Below are positions 26,508-35,084 of a stretch of DNA of 64,000 nucleotides, in pieces. The stretch is from Psychrobacillus antarcticus (GTDB lineage Bacteria > Bacillota > Bacilli > Bacillales_A > Planococcaceae): assembly GCF_029533155.1 (NCBI RefSeq), contig NZ_JAIZDB010000006.1:124001-188000 (forward strand), written 5' to 3'. The translations under genes were made by a program, and so were the position numbers. Numbering within the stretch: the first letter of the stretch is position 1; every line of letters begins with the position of its first letter. The notes under the pieces were generated by a model. The model saw only the letters and a program-made list of their open reading frames with translations. It ran no database searches and was not told where the DNA came from.

Positions 26508-27863
26508 TTAAACTGATTTTACTTCTGTTTTTTCAAATCTCGCAATTATTCCTGTTACAAGCGTTACTATTATAAACGGTACTAACCATCCTAAACCTAC
26601 ACTATAAAAAGGTAATACATTCTCGTAAAAACTAACGATTGGTTGTAACCAGTCGTAATATCCAATTTCCAATGAACCGCAAAGAGCTTTAAAGCCATCC
26701 ACAATACTTATTAAGAATGTCACGAACATTACACTAACGTATACAACTCTTGCATGATTAAACAGTGGTGATAAGAAAGTTAAGAAGATCAATACAATAG
26801 CTAGTGGATACAACAACATTAATACCGGAATGGAATACGTAATAATATTAGCTAATCCAAAGTTTGCAATGAAACAAGTAAATACACTAAAGAAAACAAC
26901 AAATGCTTTATAACTAATCTTTGGCATTAACGTGTGGAAGTATTCGCCACATGCAGTAGTTAAACCAATACTTGTTGTTAGACAAGCTAAGAAAATGATA
27001 ACAGATAAAAGTATAGCTCCAAATGATCCGAAATAATGTTCTGATGCAGCACTTAATACAGGACCACCATTGTCAAATATTCCATATAGGTTCACACTAG
27101 TAGCACCCAAGTAGCCAATCCCAGCATAAATTAAACCTAAGAATAAAACAGCAATTCCGCCTGATTTCGCTGTAGCAACTAAAATTCCCTTAGTCGATGT
27201 CACACCCATAGAACGAATTGCTTGAATTACGATAATACCAAATACTAAGGAAGCTAATGCATCCATCGTATTATAACCTTCTGTAAACCCAGTCATAAAG
27301 GCATTCGTTACATAGCTGCCTTGTGGTTCTTCAAAGCCTCCCATTGGCTTAAAAATGACAAATATTAATAAGAAGAATAATCCTATAATAATTCCAGGAG
27401 AAAGATATTTCCCAACATTATCCACCATTTTAGATGGATTCAATGATAGCAATAACGTGAGCCCAAAGAACAGAATCGTAAATATTAACAACCCAACTTG
27501 TGCATAATCCTGATTCATAAATGGCAGAACTCCAATTTCAAATGAAACTGCACCTGTCCTTGGTAAAGCAAAAAATGGTCCTATTGTTAAGTAAAGCACT
27601 GAGGTAAAGATTACAGCAAAGACAGGATGTACTCTACTAGAAAGCTCCTGTAAATTTTTACTTCCCGAGAATCCAATAGCTAGGGTACCTAAAAATGGCA
27701 ACCCAATTCCAGTTATTAAAAAACCAATGACTGCTATCCAAACTTGCGTTCCTGCATTTTGTCCTAAACTTGCTGGAAAGATTAAATTCCCCGCACCAAA
27801 AAACAATGCAAATAGCATAACTCCAATCACTAAATGATTAGAGAATGATAATTTAGTCTTCAT
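26508..27863 (-). CDS. brnQ: Branched-chain amino acid transport system II carrier protein
   Basis: A 451-residue LIVCS-family permease with about 12 hydrophobic segments. The N-terminal FGAGNLIFPASLGQNAG (~21-37) and GLTTACGEYFHTLMP motifs are characteristic of BrnQ. It imports leucine, isoleucine and valine using Na+ or H+. RBS CACAGGAGGAACAAC precedes the ATG. The ~430-bp upstream region contains no T-box sequence; an 11-bp direct repeat there may be an operator. In Bacillus, related genes are CodY- or Lrp-type controlled, but no clear CodY box is seen. Confidence 0.94.
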   Translation of the reverse strand: MKTKLSFSNHLVIGVMLFALFFGAGNLIFPASLGQNAGTQVWIAVIGFLITGIGLPFLGTLAIGFSGSKNLQELSSRVHPVFAVIFTSVLYLTIGPFFALPRTGAVSFEIGVLPFMNQDYAQVGLLIFTILFFGLTLLLSLNPSKMVDNVGKYLSPGIIIGLFFLLIFVIFKPMGGFEEPQGSYVTNAFMTGFTEGYNTMDALASLVFGIIVIQAIRSMGVTSTKGILVATAKSGGIAVLFLGLIYAGIGYLGATSVNLYGIFDNGGPVLSAASEHYFGSFGAILLSVIIFLACLTTSIGLTTACGEYFHTLMPKISYKAFVVFFSVFTCFIANFGLANIITYSIPVLMLLYPLAIVLIFLTFLSPLFNHARVVYVSVMFVTFLISIVDGFKALCGSLEIGYYDWLQPIVSFYENVLPFYSVGLGWLVPFIIVTLVTGIIARFEKTEVKSV

Positions 27864-28243
27864 TTTGTTGTTCCTCCTGTGATTTAAGAAATAATCATTT
27901 CTTGTATTTTCTTGGTGTTTGTTATGATGCTATACAAAAGAATTTTTCTAATCACGGCTGTATGCAATATATCAAAGTTGATAATACTATGGAATTTAGC
28001 AGAATGCAATATATTAGAAGCAATTAATTGAACATTTCTTTTATTTTCACAAATAGAATTAATTAAATTGTCATATTTTCAAATAATAGCGTTAAGCTTA
28101 AATCTCTTGTGCTTTATAGGATATCTAACATTCCTTCTAGTTAATATAGTGTATCCTCCGTTCATATCTTTTAACAAAAATTACCATAATAAATAACTAG
28201 AAATTTTGCACGAAATCCTATGTCTCCGTTTTTTTAAAAATCT
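27864..28243. other. brnQ upstream control region
   Basis: 380 bp of AT-rich non-coding DNA. It contains the 11-bp direct repeat ATGCAATATAT at 27962-27972 and 28004-28014, exactly 42 bp (four helical turns) apart on the plus strand. No open reading frame with a ribosome binding site and no recognisable riboswitch is seen. Confidence 0.4.
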
Positions 28244-28288
28244 AAAAAAGCTATACAATCGGAGAACTCTCCAATCGTATAGCTTTTC
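28244..28288 (-). terminator. Terminator of the mrp operon
   Basis: AAAAGCTATACGATTGGA paired with TCCGATTGTATAGCTTTT (one wobble) with a short loop, then TTTTTT on the minus strand, 6 bp beyond mrpG. Confidence 0.92.
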
Positions 28289-28293
28289 GTTTA

Positions 28294-28653
28294 TTATTTA
28301 TCCTCAGGAAATAATACTTCCTTTAGAGCATCATCAGAGGAATTTTCAGTAAGCTTCACTTTCGAACGATACGCTGCACGTGTTAGTAAGTGCCCCGAGA
28401 CAGGGGCAGTTAAAAATACAAATAATATACCTAGTATAAGACGCACGCTTATAAAGTCTTCGCTTACCCAAAAATATATAAAGGCTCCAGAGAGGGACAA
28501 CAGTACTGCTACCGTTGAGCTTTTTGTAGCAGCATGTGAACGTGTATAGACATCTGGTAGACGAATAATACCGAAGGCACTAATCACACTCATGACACTT
28601 CCTAAAAAAATGACAACTACAGCAACGAACTCAATCATCTGACTTATGCTCAA
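28294..28653 (-). CDS. mrpG: Mrp Na+/H+ antiporter subunit G
   Basis: Last gene of the seven-gene mrp operon. The ~119-residue protein has three membrane segments and the family segment SVISAFGIIRLPDVYTRSHAATKSSTVAVLLSLSGAF. MrpG is a small membrane subunit of the hetero-oligomeric antiporter. I choose the TTG at 28651-28653, which has AAAGGGGGACTATTA upstream, so that mrpG overlaps mrpF by 23 bp, the same overlap as mrpA-mrpB. An ATG 12 codons upstream is possible but has no ribosome binding site. The highly charged C-terminal tail (ENSSDDALKEVLFPEDK) is cytoplasmic. Confidence 0.9.
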   Translation of the reverse strand: MSISQMIEFVAVVVIFLGSVMSVISAFGIIRLPDVYTRSHAATKSSTVAVLLSLSGAFIYFWVSEDFISVRLILGILFVFLTAPVSGHLLTRAAYRSKVKLTENSSDDALKEVLFPEDK

Positions 28654-28915
28654 TAATAGTCCCCCTTTCGATATACTTGGAGATGGCAATTGTACTTATA
28701 AAAGCAAGTATACCTAGTATAAGAATGGCCTCTAAAAACGCCTTCGTCTTCAAGACGATTGAAATAATTGCAATCATTGATATGAGGTTAACACCAATCA
28801 TATCTAACGCTACTGCTCGGTCCGGCATCGAAGGTCCTTTAATGATTCGAAAAAGTGCAATGGCAACAGAAATAGCAAATAGTGTTAGAGAAGCCAACAG
28901 GATTTTTTCAATCAT
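28631..28915 (-). CDS. mrpF: Mrp Na+/H+ antiporter subunit F
   Basis: A 94-residue protein with three hydrophobic helices (~3-20, ~35-55, ~60-80) and the MrpF/PhaF signature GPSMPDRAVALDMIGVNLI (~27-45). It is part of the membrane complex; in B. subtilis MrpF has also been linked to bile-salt efflux. The ATG overlaps the mrpE stop, implying translational coupling. The C-terminus (EHKSDD) overlaps the mrpG start. Confidence 0.95.
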   Translation of the reverse strand: MIEKILLASLTLFAISVAIALFRIIKGPSMPDRAVALDMIGVNLISMIAIISIVLKTKAFLEAILILGILAFISTIAISKYIERGTIIEHKSDD

Positions 28916-29397
28916 TAGCGGGTCACCTCCATAATTGCTTTTTCAAATTTAGTAATCGACCGCATTACATCGGCTTTAGATTGCTCTATATCCATTGCGT
29001 GAATATAAAACATATCTCCTTCTGGGTTTACTTCCATCACAACAGAACCTGGGGTTAACGTTAATAACATTGCTAATGTGGTAATTTCCCAGTCACCCTT
29101 AAGCTCTGTTTTATAGGTGAAAATTCCTGGCTTTAGGTCCCAGTGAGGATTTAATATTTGTTTACTTATCAGTAGACTCGACTGGGCTAATTCTGATATA
29201 AATATGAAAAGCAGTTTAATAATGGATAATAATCTTCTCAAATAAAACTGAGTTCCAAAAAAACGATGCATTAAGAAAATGATGAAGATTCCTACGATGA
29301 AACCACTAAAAAATGTCGTCATCTTTAGTTCATCTTCGTCTTGTAATGTTGTCCACAAGAATGCAATGAATAAGTTTAATAAAAATTGTGCAGGCAT
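28915..29397 (-). CDS. mrpE: Mrp Na+/H+ antiporter subunit E
   Basis: A 160-residue protein. Two N-terminal membrane segments (~3-16 and ~27-45) and a third near ~60-75 are followed by a soluble C-terminal domain with LAMLLTLTPGSVVMEVNPEGDMFYIHAMD, the conserved core of MrpE/PhaE. RBS GGGAGAGGTGAG precedes the ATG. MrpE is needed for full antiport in B. subtilis although it is less conserved than A-D. It is 16 bp downstream of mrpD. Confidence 0.95.
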   Translation of the reverse strand: MPAQFLLNLFIAFLWTTLQDEDELKMTTFFSGFIVGIFIIFLMHRFFGTQFYLRRLLSIIKLLFIFISELAQSSLLISKQILNPHWDLKPGIFTYKTELKGDWEITTLAMLLTLTPGSVVMEVNPEGDMFYIHAMDIEQSKADVMRSITKFEKAIMEVTR

Positions 29398-29413
29398 ATT
29401 CTCACCTCTCCCA

Positions 29414-30898
29414 TCACTTATTTCCTCCCATTACTGCATCAATATATACAGATGGATTAGATAAGGTATGAGCTGCATCCGTAACATAAACGGATATAAA
29501 CTCTGCCCCTAGCCCTAAAGAAACCGTTGCGATTCCAAATAAAACAATTGGGATAATCATCCCCAGTTTCATCGGCTTTTCATCTTCTAGACTAATAATA
29601 GTTTCCCCAAATATAGTATTTAAAAAAATACGTAGAAGCGAATATAACACAACAATACTAGAGATAAAAGCCAGCGCCAGTAATACATAAGACCCAGATT
29701 CAATTGCACCTTGTCCAACTAATATTTTCCCTACAAATCCACTTAACGGTGGGATACCTGCTAACGAGCAGGTTACCAGAAAGAACATCCACCCAAATAG
29801 AGGATAATTTCGTATTAGTCCACTCATTTCATCTATTTTTGACTTTCCAGTTAAGTAAATCATCGTACCAGCTAGTAAAAATAACATTGCTTTTGCAATC
29901 ATGTCATGAACTACATAGTATATAGATCCTGCAATGGAGGTTTCAGTGCCAATAGCAAGACCAATCATTATAAAACCAATAGCTATTAACACATTATAAG
30001 AGACGATTAACCGGATATCCTTAAAGGCAATGGCCCCCATACATCCAGCAATTAGCGTTATTCCCGCCATAATTCCGATTAATGTCTGAGATATTAACGG
30101 CTCGTGGTAGAATATCAGCGTAAATGTACGGAAAAGCGCATATATCCCGACCTTTGTAAGTAACGCTCCAAACAATGCGGCAACTGCAGTTGGTGGGACG
30201 GAATAGGAACCAGGGAGCCAAAAGAATAGCAACAACCCAGCTTTTAAACTAAACACGAGTAAAAACAAAATACTAATTGTAGTAAGTAACGGACCCTGTC
30301 CTACCTCCGCCACTCTTTCTGATATATGAGCCATATTTAAAGTACCTACAGTACCATATAAAAAGGCAAGGGCTACCAAGAAGAACCATGAAGCAAGAAC
30401 ATTTATCACTACATACTTAATCGATTCCCTCAACTGCGGTTTGGTCCCCCCTGATGTTATTAATACATATGAAGCTAATAACATTACTTCGAAACAAACA
30501 AACAGGTTAAATAGATCTCCCGTTAAAAACGACCCATTAACTCCTGCAACTAAAAATAACACAAATGGATAGAAGTACATTTTTTCATGCTTTTCTCCAA
30601 TAGAAGAAAATGCATGAATTAGGCAGATAGCGGTTACTATGCTTGCTGTGAGCACGAGTAACATCGCAAAGGAATCTGCAACAAAAAGTATTCCAAAGGG
30701 AGGTTCCCATCCTCCAAAGTCTAATCGTATAATTCCATGTGTTTGAACTCTATTTAAGATAAATATACTTATCCCTGCAATGCCAATCATCGTTATTAAA
30801 CTAATTACACGCTGTAACTTCACATATGGTCGTAAAAATACCAATACAACCCCTACCATTATTGGAATGATTAACGGTAAAACAATTAAATTATTCAT
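29414..30898 (-). CDS. mrpD: Mrp Na+/H+ antiporter subunit D
   Basis: A 494-residue membrane protein with ~14 transmembrane segments, homologous to the proton-pumping subunits NuoM/N of complex I. Conserved features are FEVMLLASYVLI (TM5 Glu), GLLLFFWLPGSYSVPPTAVAALFGALLTKVGIYALFR (TM7-8 Lys and Pro region) and DMIAKAMLFLLAGTMIYLTG. With MrpA it forms the putative ion-translocating modules of the antiporter. It overlaps mrpC by 8 bp. Confidence 0.96.
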   Translation of the reverse strand: MNNLIVLPLIIPIMVGVVLVFLRPYVKLQRVISLITMIGIAGISIFILNRVQTHGIIRLDFGGWEPPFGILFVADSFAMLLVLTASIVTAICLIHAFSSIGEKHEKMYFYPFVLFLVAGVNGSFLTGDLFNLFVCFEVMLLASYVLITSGGTKPQLRESIKYVVINVLASWFFLVALAFLYGTVGTLNMAHISERVAEVGQGPLLTTISILFLLVFSLKAGLLLFFWLPGSYSVPPTAVAALFGALLTKVGIYALFRTFTLIFYHEPLISQTLIGIMAGITLIAGCMGAIAFKDIRLIVSYNVLIAIGFIMIGLAIGTETSIAGSIYYVVHDMIAKAMLFLLAGTMIYLTGKSKIDEMSGLIRNYPLFGWMFFLVTCSLAGIPPLSGFVGKILVGQGAIESGSYVLLALAFISSIVVLYSLLRIFLNTIFGETIISLEDEKPMKLGMIIPIVLFGIATVSLGLGAEFISVYVTDAAHTLSNPSVYIDAVMGGNK

Positions 30899-31229
30899 CT
30901 CTTGCCCCTCTCAATTCATCGAGATCATCCGTACCAACATCCTGATAAGTACGGTAGGCTAGCACGAGTATGAAAGCTGTCACAGCAAAGCTAATCACGA
31001 TTGCAGTTAAGATTAGTGCCTGTGGTAAAGCGTCTGCATAAGGAGCATCTGCTTCCTTTAACAAGGGAACATTCCCTTTTTTTAAGTCTCCCATGGTTAA
31101 TATGAGCAAATGGACGGCATGTGAAAACACAGCGGTCCCTAAGATTATTCGAATTATATTTCTCGAGAGGATTAGATAAGTGGCGACAGCAACTAAAATC
31201 CCTATTAACATAATGATTAATGTTTCCAT
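30891..31229 (-). CDS. mrpC: Mrp Na+/H+ antiporter subunit C
   Basis: A 112-residue protein with three membrane helices, homologous to NuoK of complex I. The C-terminal helix segment DALPQALILTAIVISFAVTAFILVLAYRTYQ (~67-97) is the family signature. It is three bases downstream of mrpB and overlaps mrpD, so the genes are tightly coupled. The hydrophilic tail DVGTDDLDELRGARDE is cytoplasmic. Confidence 0.96.
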   Translation of the reverse strand: METLIIMLIGILVAVATYLILSRNIIRIILGTAVFSHAVHLLILTMGDLKKGNVPLLKEADAPYADALPQALILTAIVISFAVTAFILVLAYRTYQDVGTDDLDELRGARDE

Positions 31230-31232
31230 TCG

Positions 31233-31667
31233 TTATCCACCATCCTCACTTATGCTTAAAATAATCGTTACTAATACACCGACAACCGTTAAAGCTACAC
31301 CCGCTTCAAATATAGTCACCGTCGTCAGTTCCGTTTCTCCAAAAATCGGTAAATCAAAATAGGCAAAGGTTTGAGACATAAATGGAACTCCAAATATGAT
31401 GGATCCAAAGCCTGTGGATGTAGCTAATAATACTCCAGTAGCTGCAACATATTTAAAATCTAACGGAAGACTCTTTTTTACCGTTTCAATATCCGTAGAC
31501 AAATATAGTAAGACAATTGCACTTGCTAGAACTAATCCACCTATAAATCCTCCACCTGGTGTATTATGACCCGAAAGAAATAAATACACACCAAATGTCA
31601 AAATGATAAATACAACAAACCTACTAATTGTTCGGAGTATGACATCATTGATCTTCAATGTTTTCAT
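31233..31667 (-). CDS. mrpB: Mrp Na+/H+ antiporter subunit B
   Basis: A 144-residue protein with four membrane helices. The motif LSGHNTPGGGFIGGLVLASAIVLLYLS (~27-53) is diagnostic of MrpB/MnhB. It overlaps the end of mrpA by 23 bp in another frame. The C-terminal domain resembles the MbhE/MrpB region also fused at the C-terminus of MrpA. Confidence 0.96.
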   Translation of the reverse strand: MKTLKINDVILRTISRFVVFIILTFGVYLFLSGHNTPGGGFIGGLVLASAIVLLYLSTDIETVKKSLPLDFKYVAATGVLLATSTGFGSIIFGVPFMSQTFAYFDLPIFGETELTTVTIFEAGVALTVVGVLVTIILSISEDGG

Positions 31668-34056
31668 CCTCCTTTTTTACTCTTAGCTTAATCATCGAAT
31701 ACACACCTAAACCCGCTATAAATAGGACAACCACTTCGAGCATCGTATCGAATCCACGGAAATCACCCAATATAGCGTTTACAATATTTGCTCCTCCAGC
31801 TAATTCATAAGCATCTTCAAAGTAACTAGAAATTGGATCATATAGATTGAAATCTACTACTGACAATCCTACTATCACAACTACTAAACCAACAGCAACC
31901 GATATTATCCCATTGATTAATTTTGTTCCTTTTGAAAGCTTTTCTTTCTTCCAATCCGGTAAATGAGAAAAAGCCAACAAGAATAATACAGTTGTTACAG
32001 ATTCCACGACTAACTGGGTTAACGCTAAATCTGGAGCCCGAAAAATAACAAAGAAGATGGCGATAGAGTACCCTAATACCCCATTCAATAATGTCGCTGT
32101 AATACGTGACTTCGCAAACAGCATGGATAATGCCGCAACCGCCATAATAGCAACTAAACATACTTCATATACTCGGAATGATGCATTTGTCGAAATATCA
32201 AACGAAAACGCTTTGAAATATAACAAGTAACCTCCTACGGTCACTATGAAGAATATAAAAATATATAGTAAATAATGCCGTAATAGTCCGTTCATATAAC
32301 GATTAGTTACAAGGTTTGATTTACTTACCGAAGAAGCTAGAAAATTAAAATAAAGTACATTAAATGTGAAACGGGAAGAAAACAATCCATAGATTGGTTT
32401 CCATAATTTAAGGAATTTAAATAGAATAGCACCAACTATAATAACCGCAATCGTCATGAGTAATTCAGGTTTTATCCCATGCCAAGCCGATATTTTTGGT
32501 GTTAAATCTGCTGCATCCCCAAAGGTTGGATAAATACTACTCATTGCTGGTTGTAAGATATATTGACCTAATAGATTCGGAAAGAAGAATATTCCAACTA
32601 CTAACGCTACAAGAATCATTGGAGATATTAACATTCCAATAGGAGCTTCATGAATAGGTTTATCCAATTTCTCCTGCTGAGGTTTACCAAGAAATGCTTT
32701 AAAAATGATAATCATACAGTAAACAAATGTGAATATACTAGCGATCCAAGCTACAACTGGAAAGATAAGTCCTAATGATGGTAAAGAAAAAATGTCTACT
32801 TCCATAATATGTACAGTTGCTGCAAAGAACATTTCCTTACTAAGAAATCCATTGAACGGTGGTAAGCCGGCCATCGATAAACTTCCTATTAAAGCAATCG
32901 TAAATGTAAATGGCATGAGTGTCATTAATCCACCAAGTCTTCGAACGTCCCTTGTTCCTAACTCGTGATCCAGAATTCCAACGACCATAAACAATGCACC
33001 TTTAAAGGTGGAATGATTAATCAAGTGAAATAAAGCAGCAAATGTAGCTTGAGTGTAGAGGACTGAATCAGCCGAATAGCCAAACTGCAATGCAATCGAT
33101 CCTAAACCAAGTAAACTCATAATAAGTCCTAGTTGACTAATAGTAGAAAAAGCTAATAATGCTTTCAGATCTGTTTGTTTCACAGCATTAAAAGAACCCC
33201 AAAATAGCGTAATCATACCGACCATACTTACTACCCAAAACCATACTTCATCGGCTCCAAAAACTGGCGTGAAGCGCGCCACCAAATATATACCCGCCTT
33301 TACCATCGTCGCAGAGTGTAAATAAGCACTTACAGGGGTTGGTGCCTCCATAGCATCAGGCAGCCAAATATGAAAAGGAAATTGTGCGGATTTTGTAAAT
33401 GCCCCTAACAATATTAAAATCATTGCAGGAATGAACAAATCGTGGTCGCTAAACTCACTTACACTTGCAATTATTTCTCTAATACTGAATGAACCAGTCA
33501 TCGTATGTAGCATTATGAAGCCAACTAACATAGCGATTCCACCACTTACAGTAATGAGCATAGCTTTTTGTGCACCCTGTCTAGAAGCTTTTCGATGATT
33601 CCAAAAGGCGATTAACAGGAATGAAGAAACACTCGTTAATTCCCAAAAGACATATAGCACCATTAAGTTATCGGAAAAAACAACTCCAAGCATGGCACCC
33701 ATAAATAATAGTAAATAACAATAAAAATGCTGTAAGGACTCTTTAGATGAAAGATAAAAAATGGAATATAAAATAACTAAACTTCCAACGCCTGTGATTA
33801 GTAGAGCAAAGATCATACTTAGGCCATCCAAGTACGTAGTGAAGTTAAAGTCTAATGAGGGAATCCATTCATATGTATGGACATACGTTTTACCACTTGC
33901 TAACGAGGGAATTAGCCTAGCAAGTAGGACAAACAAAACAACAGGTACAATTAATACAATCCAACCAAGGTGAACTTTTTTAAATCGCCTGTATGAAAAA
34001 GGAATGAGGGCAGCTACGATAAATGGTATTAATATAACTAAATTTATAGAAAACAA
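31645..34056 (-). CDS. mrpA: Mrp Na+/H+ antiporter subunit A
   Basis: The large 803-residue subunit, homologous to NuoL of complex I with an extra C-terminal part. Visible features: ELTSVSSFLLIAFWNHR (conserved TM5 Glu), KSAQFPFHIWLPDAMEAPTPVSAYLHSATMVKAGIYL (~residues 222-258), HLINHSTFKGALFMVVGILDHE, and a C-terminal MrpB-like domain. The complex exchanges cytoplasmic Na+ (or Li+/K+) for external H+, supporting alkali and salt tolerance. The TTG start at 34054-34056 has TAGGAGGTTGAAA upstream. It is the first gene of mrpABCDEFG, with a sigma-A-like promoter at 34095-34123. Confidence 0.96.
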   Translation of the reverse strand: MFSINLVILIPFIVAALIPFSYRRFKKVHLGWIVLIVPVVLFVLLARLIPSLASGKTYVHTYEWIPSLDFNFTTYLDGLSMIFALLITGVGSLVILYSIFYLSSKESLQHFYCYLLLFMGAMLGVVFSDNLMVLYVFWELTSVSSFLLIAFWNHRKASRQGAQKAMLITVSGGIAMLVGFIMLHTMTGSFSIREIIASVSEFSDHDLFIPAMILILLGAFTKSAQFPFHIWLPDAMEAPTPVSAYLHSATMVKAGIYLVARFTPVFGADEVWFWVVSMVGMITLFWGSFNAVKQTDLKALLAFSTISQLGLIMSLLGLGSIALQFGYSADSVLYTQATFAALFHLINHSTFKGALFMVVGILDHELGTRDVRRLGGLMTLMPFTFTIALIGSLSMAGLPPFNGFLSKEMFFAATVHIMEVDIFSLPSLGLIFPVVAWIASIFTFVYCMIIIFKAFLGKPQQEKLDKPIHEAPIGMLISPMILVALVVGIFFFPNLLGQYILQPAMSSIYPTFGDAADLTPKISAWHGIKPELLMTIAVIIVGAILFKFLKLWKPIYGLFSSRFTFNVLYFNFLASSVSKSNLVTNRYMNGLLRHYLLYIFIFFIVTVGGYLLYFKAFSFDISTNASFRVYEVCLVAIMAVAALSMLFAKSRITATLLNGVLGYSIAIFFVIFRAPDLALTQLVVESVTTVLFLLAFSHLPDWKKEKLSKGTKLINGIISVAVGLVVVIVGLSVVDFNLYDPISSYFEDAYELAGGANIVNAILGDFRGFDTMLEVVVLFIAGLGVYSMIKLRVKKEDENIEDQ

Positions 34057-34399
34057 ATTTCAACCTCCTATTGGTTAAGTAAGAATTAAGATTGGGTATA
34101 ATAAAGGTAAATTACTTTTTCAAAATATAGACTTGACTATCCTAACAACTAGTAGCATAATAGGGTTCCATATGAGCCCCTTCAAAATTCACTAGAATTT
34201 AGGATATATAACTTGCTTATGTTTATAGCAAGTGCATATTATGTAAGGAACCATAGTAGTTGTACTACTCTACATGCATTAATAATTATACATGAAAGCA
34301 GGGTGCCACGCACTTTTAGCGTTTTGAAGCATATCGTTATTCAACAGAAACTTATACAAAAATAGATAGAACAAGACAAAAGAAGAGGTGTATACAACC
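34057..34399. other. Divergent control region between mrpA and the UspA-like gene
   Basis: 343 bp without a gene. It holds the probable mrp promoter (34095-34123), a hairpin ACTTGCT...AGCAAGT at 34211-34233 with a 9-nt loop, and a short dyad GTAGT-TGT-ACTAC at about 34255-34267. I recognise no known sodium or cyclic-di-AMP riboswitch. AGGGTGCCACGC at 34301 only superficially resembles a T-box. Confidence 0.45.
34095..34123 (-). promoter_or_regulatory. Probable sigma-A promoter of the mrp operon
   Basis: On the minus strand, TTGAAA and TATACC are separated by 17 bp, about 40 bp before the mrpA start codon. The -35 matches 5 of 6 and the -10 matches 4 of 6 consensus bases. Confidence 0.5.
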
Positions 34400-35083
34400 G
34401 TGAAACGCGTAAAAGGTCGAATGGATGAGAGTATACTCGTCTGTGTATACTACGGACCAAATGGTGAGCGACTAATTAGAAGAGGACATAAAATGGCCAG
34501 CATGCTAGATTGTCCATTATATATACTAACAGTTGATCCACTGCCATATGATGCATTCGATGCTGAGAAATCCGGGTATATAGAACATTGGAAAGCTTTA
34601 GCAGAAGAGTTAGAGGTTGAAGAGTTTATTATCCGTGATAACGAAAAACTTCCCTCTCCAAAAGTTATTCAAGAAGTTGCCCATGGATTAAATATAACTC
34701 AAATTATTATAGGACAAACTGCACAAAGTAGATGGGAAGAAATAACAAAGGGCTCGTTCATGAATGTCTTATTGAAAGAAATTCCTTTCGTCGACTTCCA
34801 CGTTGTTTCGGTTGCCCGCTACATCAAAGATGAAGAAGATGGCATCTTCGAAAAAGGAGTCCGTGCTTATTTAGTGACAGATGGAGATTCTTATAAAGTT
34901 TCTTTCACTTGTGCAAAAAACATGTGCCAAGAAGGTATTTTCTTCAAAGAAATTGGAACTGATTTTGAAAATGGTATTTTCAAATTTATGCATAACAACA
35001 AAATGCACCAAGTTCATATACAAGAAAACCTTGTTACTGATCCAAACCAAGTTCCCGATAGTTGCAGCTTAAAAGCAAGATAA
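34400..35083 (+). CDS. UspA-fold protein resembling the KdpD universal-stress domain
   Basis: A ~227-residue soluble protein. Its first ~135 residues match the universal stress/UspA fold found inside KdpD sensors: ESILVCVYYGPNGERLIRRGHKMASMLDCPLYILTVDP, then IIIGQTAQSRWEEITKGSFMNVLLKEIPFVDFHVV (nucleotide-binding loop region). No histidine kinase domain follows. The C-terminal ~75 residues form a small beta-rich domain of unknown role. Divergent placement beside the mrp operon suggests a link to monovalent cation homeostasis (inference). The GTG at 34400 is favoured, since AGAAGAGGTG lies upstream; the GTG at 34388 overlaps that site. The first palindrome module of repeat copy D begins only 5 bp after the stop. 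Confidence 0.78.
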   Translation: MKRVKGRMDESILVCVYYGPNGERLIRRGHKMASMLDCPLYILTVDPLPYDAFDAEKSGYIEHWKALAEELEVEEFIIRDNEKLPSPKVIQEVAHGLNITQIIIGQTAQSRWEEITKGSFMNVLLKEIPFVDFHVVSVARYIKDEEDGIFEKGVRAYLVTDGDSYKVSFTCAKNMCQEGIFFKEIGTDFENGIFKFMHNNKMHQVHIQENLVTDPNQVPDSCSLKAR

Positions 35084-35084
35084 G

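Noticed and set aside
26157-26516. Up to 113-residue frames in repeat copy C on both strands
   Set aside because: They run across the module 3 hairpins and the brnQ terminator; no start signals and no family resemblance.
34292-34312. T-box-like AGGGTGCCACGC upstream of the Usp-like gene
   Set aside because: It lacks the NAGGTGGTACCGCG core, the specifier stem and an associated amino-acid gene.
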